Source: Bacilli bacterium
Lineage (GTDB): Bacteria > Bacillota_I > Bacilli_A > RF39 > UBA660
Direction of reading: 5' to 3'
Assembly: GCA_017406955.1 (NCBI GenBank)
Contig: JAFQXM010000001.1
Coordinates: forward strand, 62,001 to 126,000
DNA length: 64,000 nt
Numbering within the stretch: the first letter of the stretch is position 1; each line of letters begins with the position of its first letter. Position numbers and translations under genes: made by a program. Below, in pieces: positions 44,916 to 53,226 of the stretch. The notes under the pieces were generated by a model. The model worked only from the letters and a program-made list of their open reading frames with translations, was not told where the DNA came from and made no database searches.

Positions 44916-45719
44916 TCACCTCTTTTCTACTCTACTTATCTTTAATCCTTTTAAAATTTTATGCTTACTGTGATGAGCTATAAATTCTTTACCCGTTCTT
45001 ATAAGATGTTTTACTTCAGTTCCGCTTATTACACAATTATAATTTTCTTTTAAATAAGAAAAAATAGAGTCTTTACCTTTAACTATTATTTCTTTATTAT
45101 TAAGTTCTATTTTATAAAAATTTTTTCTACTTTCAGACTGATTTTTTTGCCAAGATTCATTTTTAGGATTACCTTTAATCCAACCATTATTTATATACAT
45201 ATCTAAATCAGACGGGAATATATACTTCAAAGTGTTGTCTTTTTTAATAGAAATTTTACCTGTTGTAGAATTTACTTTTCTATTTTTTGCTGCTTTGCTA
45301 AGAATTTCTTTCTGCTTATTTGTCCAATGTTTACCTTTAATCCATGAAGATTTACCTAAATGAGATTCAGATAAATGTTTTCTATGTTCTTTAGTAAATG
45401 TATAACGTGAATGATGCATTGGATTTCTTTTTCCGCTCATAGTTCTATTAACTCTTCCACCATCAGCTATATTATACAGATTATCTTTATATATTTTTCT
45501 GTACTTTGCTATCCAATATATTTCTCTTTTATCTAAATTATCATAATCTTCACATTCTTCTATTAAAATAGTTTTAAAATTTTCTTCACCGTATTTTTCT
45601 ATAGCTCTACATATATTTATTCCTGAGCCATGATAATTTTCATTAAAATTACCTCTATGTTGTCCTATATATTTCTTTCCGTTTACTAAATTAGTAGTTT
45701 CATAAATATAACCATACAT
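44916..45719 (-). CDS. GIY-YIG homing endonuclease
   Basis: 267 residues. N-terminal GIY-YIG nuclease: YGYIYETTNLVNGKKYIGQH, then SGINICRAIEKYGEENF and ILIEECEDYDNLDKREIYW with the catalytic Glu. Repeats like NUMOD motifs (GKRNPMHHSRYTFTKEHR, LGKSSWIKGKHW) follow, and a C-terminal HTH-like segment DSIFSYLKENYNCVISGTEV. It is a free-standing homing gene whose 3' end supplies the ribosome site of the broken primase gene. Such genes often sit by a disrupted target gene. Confidence 0.85.
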   Translation of the reverse strand: MYGYIYETTNLVNGKKYIGQHRGNFNENYHGSGINICRAIEKYGEENFKTILIEECEDYDNLDKREIYWIAKYRKIYKDNLYNIADGGRVNRTMSGKRNPMHHSRYTFTKEHRKHLSESHLGKSSWIKGKHWTNKQKEILSKAAKNRKVNSTTGKISIKKDNTLKYIFPSDLDMYINNGWIKGNPKNESWQKNQSESRKNFYKIELNNKEIIVKGKDSIFSYLKENYNCVISGTEVKHLIRTGKEFIAHHSKHKILKGLKISRVEKR

Positions 45720-45802
45720 TAGAATTACCTCCTAATGTAATATATAATATTTTGTCCATTTCATTTAAGTTTAAACGATTTATCTATTTCATTTTCTTCC
45801 AC

Positions 45803-46150
45803 TTAATCACCTTCTATTAAAGAATCTCTATAACATTCTATGCATACAGTAGCTTCTTTACTCATATATTTTTCTGTATCTACTATTATTCCATCTTTTA
45901 TTTCTAATACTGTTCTCTTAGATGCATCTTTTATCTGTCTTATAAATATTTTTAAATCTTCTGTAGATTCTGTTACTATATTGCTAGCATCATCAGCCCA
46001 AGCTATTATTTTACCATTAGTGTCATAATACACTTCTATCATCTCATAGTAACATCCAACAATTTTGTCTTTTTCATATATTGATTTTAACAAAAATCTG
46101 TAGTTCCACCAACCATTTTTAGGTTCTTTTTTAGTTTTTAATATATTCAT
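45803..46150 (-). CDS. Small protein, unknown
   Basis: 115 residues, beta-rich: FLLKSIYEKDKIVGCYY, EVYYDTNGKIIAWAD, VLEIKDGIIVDTEKYM and an ending with ATVCIECYRDS. No family recognised. Located between the homing gene and the DnaB-like helicase. Confidence 0.5.
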   Translation of the reverse strand: MNILKTKKEPKNGWWNYRFLLKSIYEKDKIVGCYYEMIEVYYDTNGKIIAWADDASNIVTESTEDLKIFIRQIKDASKRTVLEIKDGIIVDTEKYMSKEATVCIECYRDSLIEGD

Positions 46151-46161
46151 TCAAATTCCTC

Positions 46162-47590
46162 CTATAAATCAAAGTTATCAGGCATAAACTCTTTAAATTC
46201 ATCTAACATATTATCGTCTATTTTAGACAATGCTTCATTTGTGTCTTCACTAATATTAGGTGATATTTCTGAAGCTCCTTCTACTAAATCTCCGAATAAA
46301 TAATATTGCAAATCTACATTTACTTCTGTAGGGTCATCTTCATTTCTATTATCTCTATATTTTAATATTTGAACTTTAGCTACACCCATATCTTTCATTT
46401 CTGTTTCTGCGTAAGTAGTTAATATTAAAGTAGAAGCTCTTTCTAACTCATTTGCCTCAGCCATAGCTGTTGAACTATATTTACCATTATGTTCTTTAGC
46501 CTCTGTATAACCAGCTCTGTTAGTCTGTGATAAACAAACGATAGCTACTTGTCTTGCAGTTTTAAGCCAGTTCATCGCCATTTGTCTAAACCAAGATACA
46601 TATTCATTTATAATTTCTCCAGTATTAGTTACTCTATTTCCTCCAAACTTTAATAATTGAACATGGTCTATGTATACTACATCTATACCTTTACCAGTTT
46701 CTTCTATTGCTACTTTTTCTAATTCTCTAAATTTTGCTTCAAAAGAAAATTGTGAATAATTGTCAAACTCAGTTTCATCTACAATGTATAGTCTTCCACC
46801 CATATTTCTTAAATCTGGTCCGTATAACTTCTTTTACATAATCCCACTGTTCTGGTTTTAAAGATCTTTTCTTAAGTCCATAATGAGGTATTCTCATTTT
46901 AAATTTGTTGTCATTAGAATGTCTAGATAAAAAGTCATTATAAATACTTTCTTTAGGAACCTCAAATGAACAATATAAAACATTGAATCCAGATTTTAGT
47001 GCATTATAAGCAGAATTTACTGCTAATGTAGTTTTACAGTGACCAGCATAACCAGCTATACAAGTAACTTCTCCTTTATGTATACCTCCAACCATCTCAT
47101 CTACAAATGATATTCCAGTAGGTATTCCTATCGCATACTCTTGATTCTCATATCTATCTATATATTCATCTGCTATGTCTGTAAATTTATGTTGAACTAC
47201 TTCACTTTTAGTTAATTTTGAAAGTTCTGATACTATAGATTCATTTAAACCTTCACTTCTAACTTTAGCACTTAATTCCATTAAATTTTTTGACACTTGC
47301 ATATTTTTCTTATTATACAAATATAACTGAATATAATCTGGAAGTGCTTCTTTCTCTATAGGGTCCACTTCAAAATTTCTACCTGGTATTTCTTTTTGTA
47401 ATAATGCAACTGATGGTCTACCAGATATCTCATATAATTTCATATACTTTTGAATTATTATTTTTTCTGATGAGTCAACCTCTCTAGAATCTAAAATTGG
47501 AGTTAATAACGCTGAATCTTCTAAATCTATTGATTTTAAAATTACTTCTAGTTGTGGTATAGTGTCAAATTTTACAGGTTTATCACTCAT
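46162..47590 (-). CDS. DnaB-like replicative helicase, joined by +1 frameshift
   Basis: Two frames, 47590-46775 and 46803-46162, make one protein of about 475 residues. The first gives the N-terminal domain and Walker A GYAGHCKTT; the second gives Walker B VVYIDHVQLL and the C-terminal RecA-fold with MAMNWLKTARQVAIVCLSQTNR. The in-frame CGG at 46820-46822 reads VIRTRFKK then a stop in zero frame; skipping C gives VIGPDLRNMGGRLYIVDE, which fits the family. The helicase unwinds the replication fork. A split is impossible to accept because both halves carry parts of a single ATPase fold. Confidence 0.85.
46812..46831 (-). other. +1 recoding site (CGGA) in DnaB-like helicase
   Basis: ATA CGG ACC AGA in zero frame, ATA (C) GGA CCA GAT in +1. 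CGG at 46820-46822, codon 257. Confidence 0.85.
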
Positions 47591-47609
47591 TTTAATCTCT
47601 CCATTTCCT

Positions 47610-48155
47610 TTAATAGTTATAACTTTTGTTAATATAATTATTTAATGCATAAATTGAATTATTTGCAAGTATATCGTTAATATCATTTGATTGAGTAAAA
47701 ATCCAAGTATCTTTATTAAAGCCTTTTCTAGTTTCTATAATTTCTACTAATACTCTTCTAATAGGTCCGTTATTTCTATCTAATGCATTTGTATCATGAA
47801 GTATTAGAACATCTACATTCCATATTACTTGCTTATATGGATTTCCAGCAACATTACTAAACCACATATCAACTATACTATCTACAGGGTATACTTTATA
47901 AGTAGTTTTAATGTTATAATATTTAGATAGAGCAGCTATAGATACATGTCTATAAATTTCATTTTTTGAGTTAATTACAATAGCTCCTTTAAATGAATGA
48001 AACTTCATTTTTTGCTCTATATCTTTAAACGATACAGTCTCATACTTAATATTTTTTAGTAATTCACTGAAATATTGTAAGTCTCTTTTTATAGTTTTAT
48101 TAGTTTGAGCTTTTTTGATTTCTTCTGCATTATTGTGTATTTCTTTTTTCTTCAT
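47610..48155 (-). CDS. Putative helicase loader-like protein
   Basis: 181 residues. The C-terminal part reads DVLILHDTNALDRN, then RRVLVEIIETRKGF and TWIFTQSN, similar to Walker B and sensor segments of DnaC/DnaI-type loaders, but there is no Walker A. It is 20 bases upstream of the DnaB-like gene, the usual place for a loader. It may be a degenerate ATPase or a non-ATPase loader. Moderate confidence. Confidence 0.5.
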   Translation of the reverse strand: MKKKEIHNNAEEIKKAQTNKTIKRDLQYFSELLKNIKYETVSFKDIEQKMKFHSFKGAIVINSKNEIYRHVSIAALSKYYNIKTTYKVYPVDSIVDMWFSNVAGNPYKQVIWNVDVLILHDTNALDRNNGPIRRVLVEIIETRKGFNKDTWIFTQSNDINDILANNSIYALNNYINKSYNY

Positions 48156-48193
48156 GAATATTTCCTCCTAAAATATTATATGTCTGTAACATA

Positions 48194-48233
48194 AAAATTG
48201 CTATAATACTTTTATGTAAATTATAGCAATTTT
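48194..48233 (-). terminator. Terminator after the 333-residue gene
   Basis: 13-bp stem AAAATTGCTATAA / TTATAGCAATTTT, 20 bases past the stop of the gene at 48253, with a T-run on the minus strand. Confidence 0.7.
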
Positions 48234-48252
48234 ATTAACATTTAGTTGTACT

Positions 48253-49254
48253 TTATACTACTATGTCTCTTATAATATCATTTAAAACTTTTACAGAAAT
48301 ATTTGCTTGTTTTCCAGTAGATTCTTCTGTTATATTATATAATTGAGCATTCTCTAATAATATATATTTTAAGTCTTTTTTACTATTTACCATAACTGAA
48401 AACATCATAAGTGCATTAGAAGAAGATTTAGCAAATACTCTTGCTGGCCATATATAAGTGTGAGTATCTAAAACTGTAGATATAATATACCATTTATACT
48501 TAGAATAGTCTACTAACATAGTTGTAGGTGTTATTACAAATTGTTTTTTCTTATTATCTTCATCAATCTTAATATTTGTTAATGAAGCTGCGTCTAGTTC
48601 TTCATGGTCAGCATCTAATCTTAAATTTTTAGGTATAATTGAATTAACTCTTTTAACGTTAGAATTTTCTATATTATTCTGAGTCATTAGATTGACATCT
48701 GAAGCATTCTCTGAACTTTTATTTATAATTTTATTTTTAGGTTCTTTTATGACTTCTGAATACTCTCTAGAATTTTCATCTGCTAATTTATAAGTCATTT
48801 TAGTAATACTTCTAATTCTACTAAATTCTTTATTACATCTTTGTTTAGCTAAATCGCATACTTTATTTTCATCTGTACTCTCTATTATAAAACACTTCTT
48901 GTATTTTACATTGTCCATTTTAATTCTAAAAGTAACTTCATATTTCTTTGGAATTATTTTTAGAAGATGTAAATCATTCATATCTCCGTTTCTGCTTCTT
49001 CTATGATGTAGTTCTTCTATGTTAGTATAACCTTCATCTTCTAATTTCTTTTTAGTTTCTTCCAAAAAGTTTTCATCTGTGTCAGATACAAATGATGCTA
49101 AATATATTGCATCTTCTTTTTGTACTTTAAACTCTAAATAGTAACCTTTAGTCTTTCTTTTCTCTTTAGCCTCTTCTATGTCTTCGTTAGTTTGCTGTGG
49201 CTCTTGACTTCTGGGAGCCACTATCTCAGGCTCCTTATTGCCTGGAATACTCAT
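48253..49254 (-). CDS. Unknown 333-residue protein with repeated small domain
   Basis: Three or four similar beta-alpha modules: one at about 33-100 (YYLEFKVQKEDAIYLASFV), one at 105-165 (VTFRIKMDNVKYKKCFII), one near the end (KWYIISTVLDTHTYIWPARV). Between them is a linker with NKSSENASDVNLMTQ, which is shared with the AbrB-like protein at 40541-41032. Function unknown. It overlaps the upstream gene by 20 bases. Confidence 0.55.
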   Translation of the reverse strand: MSIPGNKEPEIVAPRSQEPQQTNEDIEEAKEKRKTKGYYLEFKVQKEDAIYLASFVSDTDENFLEETKKKLEDEGYTNIEELHHRRSRNGDMNDLHLLKIIPKKYEVTFRIKMDNVKYKKCFIIESTDENKVCDLAKQRCNKEFSRIRSITKMTYKLADENSREYSEVIKEPKNKIINKSSENASDVNLMTQNNIENSNVKRVNSIIPKNLRLDADHEELDAASLTNIKIDEDNKKKQFVITPTTMLVDYSKYKWYIISTVLDTHTYIWPARVFAKSSSNALMMFSVMVNSKKDLKYILLENAQLYNITEESTGKQANISVKVLNDIIRDIVV

Positions 49255-50221
49255 CTGACAATTTATACACTGATATGTCTTTACTCATCCAAGTAAATTT
49301 AAATTGGTCTGGTCTGTCTTTTATAAATCTAATTACTTGATTTTTAGCCGCTTCTTCGTCATAAGCTAAAACAGTTCTATTAAATGTGGATATGTTACCT
49401 AAATAATTTGTTTTAATAACAACTTGATATCTACTCTTTCCAACATTTCTATTAGCTTTAAATCCTATACAAAAATCTTCAGACTCTACTAGTTTAGAAG
49501 CTTCAGCTTTGTAACTTCCATCAGTTAAGAAAGTTTGAGCTCTAGTCAGTCTTTCGTAGTAAGAATTAAACTTCTCCATAAATTCTGTATCTTTTATTAA
49601 ATCTAATATAATAGCCCCTCCATTTTCATACTCTACTATTATATTTTTAATGTCTCTTCTATACATAAGTAATATATTGTGTCGTTCTTCCCAAATGTCT
49701 TTCTTTCTTTTTATTTCCAATCTTTTAGCTATATCATTACTTAATAAATATTCTTGATGCAAACTACTATAATGTTCTTTAGCATGTTTATAATCTACTT
49801 CCATTTTGTTTAAAGCATCTTCAGCATTTATAAAGTCTTTTATATAATCACTATAACCATCAAATAAAGATTTAAGCTGATGAAATATAGGTACAATTGA
49901 ATTTATTTCTAAAGGATACTTAATATTTCTGCTTTTAAATACTTGTTTTATGTCTTCTAAAACAGCTTCTTTTTCTGTATTTATAGTTTTTGGTTCTTGT
50001 TTTTCAATTACATTTTCTATATTTCTATTCTTTCGTTTATGTATCTCTCTTTGCATTAAAACTGTCTGTCTCTCTTCTTCTGATAAATTTATAATTTTTA
50101 TGTACTCTTTATTGTGCTTTTTAGCATTTACTCTACGTTGATAACAAGAAAAACATATCTCTTCTTTTTTGTTACCGTATTTTTCTATAGGTAGTCCGCA
50201 GTGTTTACACATTTCTTTCAT
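49235..50221 (-). CDS. Unknown zinc-ribbon protein with C-terminal module like its neighbour
   Basis: 328 residues. N-terminal zinc ribbon CKHCGLPIEKYGNKKEEICFSC, then a long helical stretch (100-250) with a possible coiled coil (KMEVDYKHAKEHYSSLHQ), then a C-terminal domain SRYQVVIKTNYLGNISTFN and WMSKDISVYKL resembling the beta-alpha modules of the downstream protein. The two probably work together; no role is known. It overlaps its neighbour by 20 bases. Confidence 0.55.
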   Translation of the reverse strand: MKEMCKHCGLPIEKYGNKKEEICFSCYQRRVNAKKHNKEYIKIINLSEEERQTVLMQREIHKRKNRNIENVIEKQEPKTINTEKEAVLEDIKQVFKSRNIKYPLEINSIVPIFHQLKSLFDGYSDYIKDFINAEDALNKMEVDYKHAKEHYSSLHQEYLLSNDIAKRLEIKRKKDIWEERHNILLMYRRDIKNIIVEYENGGAIILDLIKDTEFMEKFNSYYERLTRAQTFLTDGSYKAEASKLVESEDFCIGFKANRNVGKSRYQVVIKTNYLGNISTFNRTVLAYDEEAAKNQVIRFIKDRPDQFKFTWMSKDISVYKLSDEYSRQ

Positions 50222-50261
50222 TTAAATCACTTCTTTCTATAAATTTTCTATAAATATTACT

Positions 50262-50281
50262 ATAAAATTATATTAACTATT
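50262..50281 (-). promoter_or_regulatory. Putative promoter-like element, third copy
   Basis: Minus strand TAGTTAATATAATTTTATAG, matching the elements at 18071 and 31035, in the same place: directly after a TCAGA terminator and upstream of the zinc-ribbon gene. Confidence 0.45.
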
Positions 50282-50313
50282 ATGTAAAATAGACTCAGAT
50301 TTTATTCTGAGTC
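50281..50313 (-). terminator. Terminator overlapping a gene stop
   Basis: Stem GACTCAGA / TCTGAGTC (50292-50313), with the stop codon of the 286-residue gene inside it, then TATTTTA on the minus strand. TCAGA/TCTGA family. Confidence 0.7.
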
Positions 50314-51162
50314 CTCATCTTCATCTTCTAAACCATCATTTCCCATCATTTTATTCATAAATTTATTAAATTGACTCATAGCTATCTGTTTAGCATACTC
50401 TTCTTCATCTATAACATATTTTGCATCAGTATTATGTAACTTGTTAATTATTCGTTGTTCTCTACTATACTGTCTTACACTTTGATAATAGCTTTCAGCT
50501 CTTCCTATTACTTCATTAGTTATTTCTAAATCACCTTTTTCTATCTTGTCACATATTTCATCTATAGAATAATCTGACAGTAATGCTACAGATACTTTAG
50601 CTGCATAATGAATTGCATTACATATAGTTTGATATAGCATGTTGTCCATTTCTTCATCTGTCATATCTTTTTTATTATTTAAATCTGTAGTATTTGCAAA
50701 TAAACTTACTCCATTATCATGACTAGCTATTAAACAAAAATCCGTTGACTTTTCTTTTACAACATTATTATCGCTGTCTACTATTTGAACTTTATATTTT
50801 GTATCTGGTTTTAACTTATCATATTTTATCTTTTCATCTAAATTCTCTGTAACTGCTGAACTTAGCATACTCATCATAGTTCTTATGTTATCTCTAGCAT
50901 TTAAAACTACTTCTTTACTATAATATTTAGGTAGTTCTTCAAATAATTGTGCTGTAGGTGCTTGCATTCCTTCTTGTATAATGTTTAAAAATTGAGATTC
51001 TAACAATGTAGCTAATAATGTTAATCTTTCTACATAATTAGGATTTCCTATAGTAAAGTTACCATTTTCTGTAGTTCCTAAAACATGATTACTAACGAAT
51101 CTATCTACTTCTTTACCCGTAGTTTTATTTTTAATTATTACTTCGTATTTATTATCTGACAT
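50302..51162 (-). CDS. Unknown 286-residue protein, acidic C-terminus
   Basis: N-terminal beta segment (YEVIIKNKTTGKEVDRFV), helical middle, then KTDTKYKVQIVDSDNN and a long helical part with ALLSDYSIDEICDKIEKG, ending in an acidic run GLEDEDEDSE. No domain recognised. The acidic tail resembles single-stranded DNA-binding proteins, but nothing else does. Starts 12 bases upstream of the 3D-domain protein's stop region. Confidence 0.5.
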   Translation of the reverse strand: MSDNKYEVIIKNKTTGKEVDRFVSNHVLGTTENGNFTIGNPNYVERLTLLATLLESQFLNIIQEGMQAPTAQLFEELPKYYSKEVVLNARDNIRTMMSMLSSAVTENLDEKIKYDKLKPDTKYKVQIVDSDNNVVKEKSTDFCLIASHDNGVSLFANTTDLNNKKDMTDEEMDNMLYQTICNAIHYAAKVSVALLSDYSIDEICDKIEKGDLEITNEVIGRAESYYQSVRQYSREQRIINKLHNTDAKYVIDEEEYAKQIAMSQFNKFMNKMMGNDGLEDEDEDSE

Positions 51163-51173
51163 AATTTCTCCTT

Positions 51174-51968
51174 TTAATTCAATACTTTTAAATAAACTGT
51201 TCTTCTTCCAAAGTTTAAAGCTTCTTGATGGCTATCAAAATAAATATCTATTCTATTACCTTGAATAGCTCCACCTCTATCTTCTACTACATAAGTTCCC
51301 ATGCCTTTTATTTCAATATTAGTACCAAAAGCATAATTCTTACTCATTGCTACAGTTCTACCTGCTGTAGCTCTAGTTCCAGAAGCTGTTATACCAGTTT
51401 GTACATCACAGCATTTTGCACAAGGACAATAACCAGTAGCTTCAAAAGCAATATATGTACCATCATTCTCTGTACTAGGTGTAGCAGTATTTCTACTAAT
51501 AGTTCCACCTCTTGATGTTGTAGAAGTTTTCTTCTTTAGTTCAGTTATTTCACTATTTAAATTTTCTATTGTACCTTCTAATTCAGTTATTTTTGTGTTT
51601 GCATCATTTAATTGATTTGTAGTTTCTGTTAATTTAGTATTCGTATCATTCAATTGATTCGTAGTTTCCTCTAATTTAGTTTTAGTATTGTCTAATTCAT
51701 TATTTAATTCTTCTGTTTGATTATTATAATATGTAATAGTATTCTTTTTGTTATTATTTTCATTATGTAATGATATAAAACTTATAATCAATCCTATAAT
51801 ACATAGTAAAACTATTATTCTATCCCATCTTAATTTCTTACTATGTTTACCATGATTTATAGATTTCTTTCTTAAATTGTTTTTTCTATTATAAACTTTA
51901 GCTTTCTTAACTTTTCTCGATTTTCTTCCTAATAAATTCTTTAATAAATTTTTAAAATTCTTTTTCAT
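51174..51968 (-). CDS. Membrane-anchored 3D-domain protein (lytic)
   Basis: 264 residues. Basic N-terminus (LLGRKSRKVKKAKVYNRK), one transmembrane helix (WDRIIVLLCIIGLIISFIS, about 50-67), a coiled-coil linker made of repeated TNQLNDTNTKLTE units, then a 3D domain with YCPCAKCCDVQTGITASGTR and IDIYFDSHQEALNFG. The same 3D domain ends the baseplate hub at 10821-12854. Held to the outside of the membrane with the 3D domain in the wall, it could cut glycan in lysis or modify the wall to exclude other phages. Confidence 0.75.
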   Translation of the reverse strand: MKKNFKNLLKNLLGRKSRKVKKAKVYNRKNNLRKKSINHGKHSKKLRWDRIIVLLCIIGLIISFISLHNENNNKKNTITYYNNQTEELNNELDNTKTKLEETTNQLNDTNTKLTETTNQLNDANTKITELEGTIENLNSEITELKKKTSTTSRGGTISRNTATPSTENDGTYIAFEATGYCPCAKCCDVQTGITASGTRATAGRTVAMSKNYAFGTNIEIKGMGTYVVEDRGGAIQGNRIDIYFDSHQEALNFGRRTVYLKVLN

Positions 51969-51988
51969 TTTAATATGTACCTCCTATA

Positions 51989-52006
51989 ATATAGTTTAAA
52001 CTATAT
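51989..52006. promoter_or_regulatory. Perfect 18-bp palindrome, possible operator
   Basis: ATATAGTTTAAACTATAT, fully symmetric, upstream of the 3D-domain gene's ribosome site and downstream of a small membrane protein gene. Symmetric sites of this size are typical of dimeric repressors; the phage AbrB-like protein is one candidate partner, but that is only a guess. Confidence 0.5.
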
Positions 52007-52032
52007 CTTAAATTTCTTTAGTTTTTAAAACT

Positions 52033-52164
52033 TTAACTTAATAATTTTTCTAATATTTGCATAAAGAACCATCCATAAAATATTTCTACTGTTAAAAACA
52101 TTATTAGTGTTCCTATTGCCTCTCTTACTAATTTCTTTTTTCTTTTGTTTGATTTTCTTTTCAT
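52033..52164 (-). CDS. Small single-pass membrane protein
   Basis: 43 residues: basic start MKRKSNKRKKKLVR, then one hydrophobic helix (AIGTLIMFLTVEIFYGWFF). ATG at 52164 with a strong GGAGG upstream. It is directly behind the promoter at 52198-52226, so it is the first gene of an early unit. Function unknown. Confidence 0.65.
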   Translation of the reverse strand: MKRKSNKRKKKLVREAIGTLIMFLTVEIFYGWFFMQILEKLLS

Positions 52165-52197
52165 ACTATTTACCTCCTCCATATTTATTATGTTATC

Positions 52198-52226
52198 ATT
52201 ATATCACATTATTTTAAGTTTGTAAA
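52198..52226 (-). promoter_or_regulatory. Sigma-A-type promoter TTTACA-17-TATAAT
   Basis: TTTACA (52221-52226), 17 bases, TATAAT (52198-52203). About 67 bases (52198-52265) are virtually identical to 37228-37294, including the A-rich upstream part. Confidence 0.85.
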
Positions 52227-52294
52227 TAGTTTTTTCAAAATTTCTTCAAAAATTTTAAAGTTTTTCTAGATATAGTAAACTAATTATTATAGGT

Positions 52295-52540
52295 TTATTG
52301 CATTAAATTATTGATGAATAAATTTATAGTTTTCAACGCTTCATCTTCATCTTTTAAAACGTAGTATGCTTGTATAGTTTCCAACATCATTTTATAATTT
52401 ATGTAGTCTTTCTTATATCTATGTTCAGAATATCTAATCCAGTCTAAATATTCTTCGATAGTCATTTTCATGTCTATATCTTTTTCTCTAGTTTTATCTT
52501 TTAAAGTCATTATTATAACTAACATTATATCATCATTCAT
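52295..52540 (-). CDS. Small protein, unknown
   Basis: 81 residues, mostly helical, with MKMTIEEYLDWIRYSEHRY and a helical end (EDEALKTINLFINN). Start at 52540 with GGAG 7 bases upstream. No domain recognised. It overlaps the 3' end of the next upstream gene. Confidence 0.5.
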   Translation of the reverse strand: MNDDIMLVIIMTLKDKTREKDIDMKMTIEEYLDWIRYSEHRYKKDYINYKMMLETIQAYYVLKDEDEALKTINLFINNLMQ

Positions 52541-52991
52541 ATCTATTCTCCACCTCCTTAAAATCTATCTTATTATCTGTTATGTTGATATTGTTTAAGT
52601 ATATTTCACATAAACCTCCAACTAAACAAAGAGTAGTAATAACTTGTGTATAAAAGTCTTCAGAAGTATCAACAAGCTCATTTAATAAGCCATATAATAC
52701 TTCTCTAATTCTATTTGAACTTACCGTTGATTTATCTATATTTAGCTCTTTTAAAGTTTCATTTACTGAAACTTCTCCAGTAGTCTTCAGTTTGACTTCT
52801 GTTATATTTTTATCTATTTTATTTAATTCTTTACATATATCTTTAAATCTTTCATCTAGAATTATTATATCGTCTTTGCTAAAATTATTTTTTTCGTCTA
52901 ATAATCTTGCTATAAATAATAACTCTGTATCTACTAAGTTTTTAATTCTTCTATTACTATTGTCTATCTTTAGAAACATTTTTAGAAACAT
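52533..52991 (-). CDS. Helical protein, unknown
   Basis: About 152 residues from the ATG at 52991 (GGAGG nine bases upstream; GTG at 52994 is an alternative). Helical with ERFKDICKELNKIDKNITEV, and a hydrophobic segment VITTLCLVGGLCEIYL. No family recognised. Confidence 0.5.
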   Translation of the reverse strand: MFLKMFLKIDNSNRRIKNLVDTELLFIARLLDEKNNFSKDDIIILDERFKDICKELNKIDKNITEVKLKTTGEVSVNETLKELNIDKSTVSSNRIREVLYGLLNELVDTSEDFYTQVITTLCLVGGLCEIYLNNINITDNKIDFKEVENRYE

Positions 52992-53202
52992 CACCAAAAT
53001 CCTCCAATCCTTCTCTAAATTTCTTTTCTAATTTAGTTAGTCTATTCTTAGCAGTTTTTAATTGATTTCTATATTTATCTCTAGTCTCTGTAGTAAGATG
53101 TCCTGATAAAGAATCTTCTAAAAATTCTATAAAAGCTTCTGTCTCCATTATCTTGTCCATCTGTTTTATCTGCTCTTCAGTTAAAATCTTCAAATTGTTC
53201 AT
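52957..53202 (-). CDS. Small coiled-coil protein
   Basis: 81 residues, mostly charged helix (NNLKILTEEQIKQMDKIM, LEDSLSGHLTTETRDKYR). It overlaps the end of the downstream gene. Function unknown. Confidence 0.5.
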   Translation of the reverse strand: MNNLKILTEEQIKQMDKIMETEAFIEFLEDSLSGHLTTETRDKYRNQLKTAKNRLTKLEKKFREGLEDFGDVSKNVSKDRQ

Positions 53203-53226
53203 ATAATCACCTCCAATAATTATGTT

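Noticed and set aside
2180-46822. CGG sites as sequencing or assembly errors
   Set aside because: Six events with the same extra C before GG in different, non-homopolymer contexts, and no other frame breaks of that size in long genes such as polymerase, sheath and wedge.
2180-46822. CGG reassigned to another amino acid
   Set aside because: Reassignment is reported for some Firmicutes, but here the reading frame itself must change to give the right protein, so a triplet reassignment cannot explain it.
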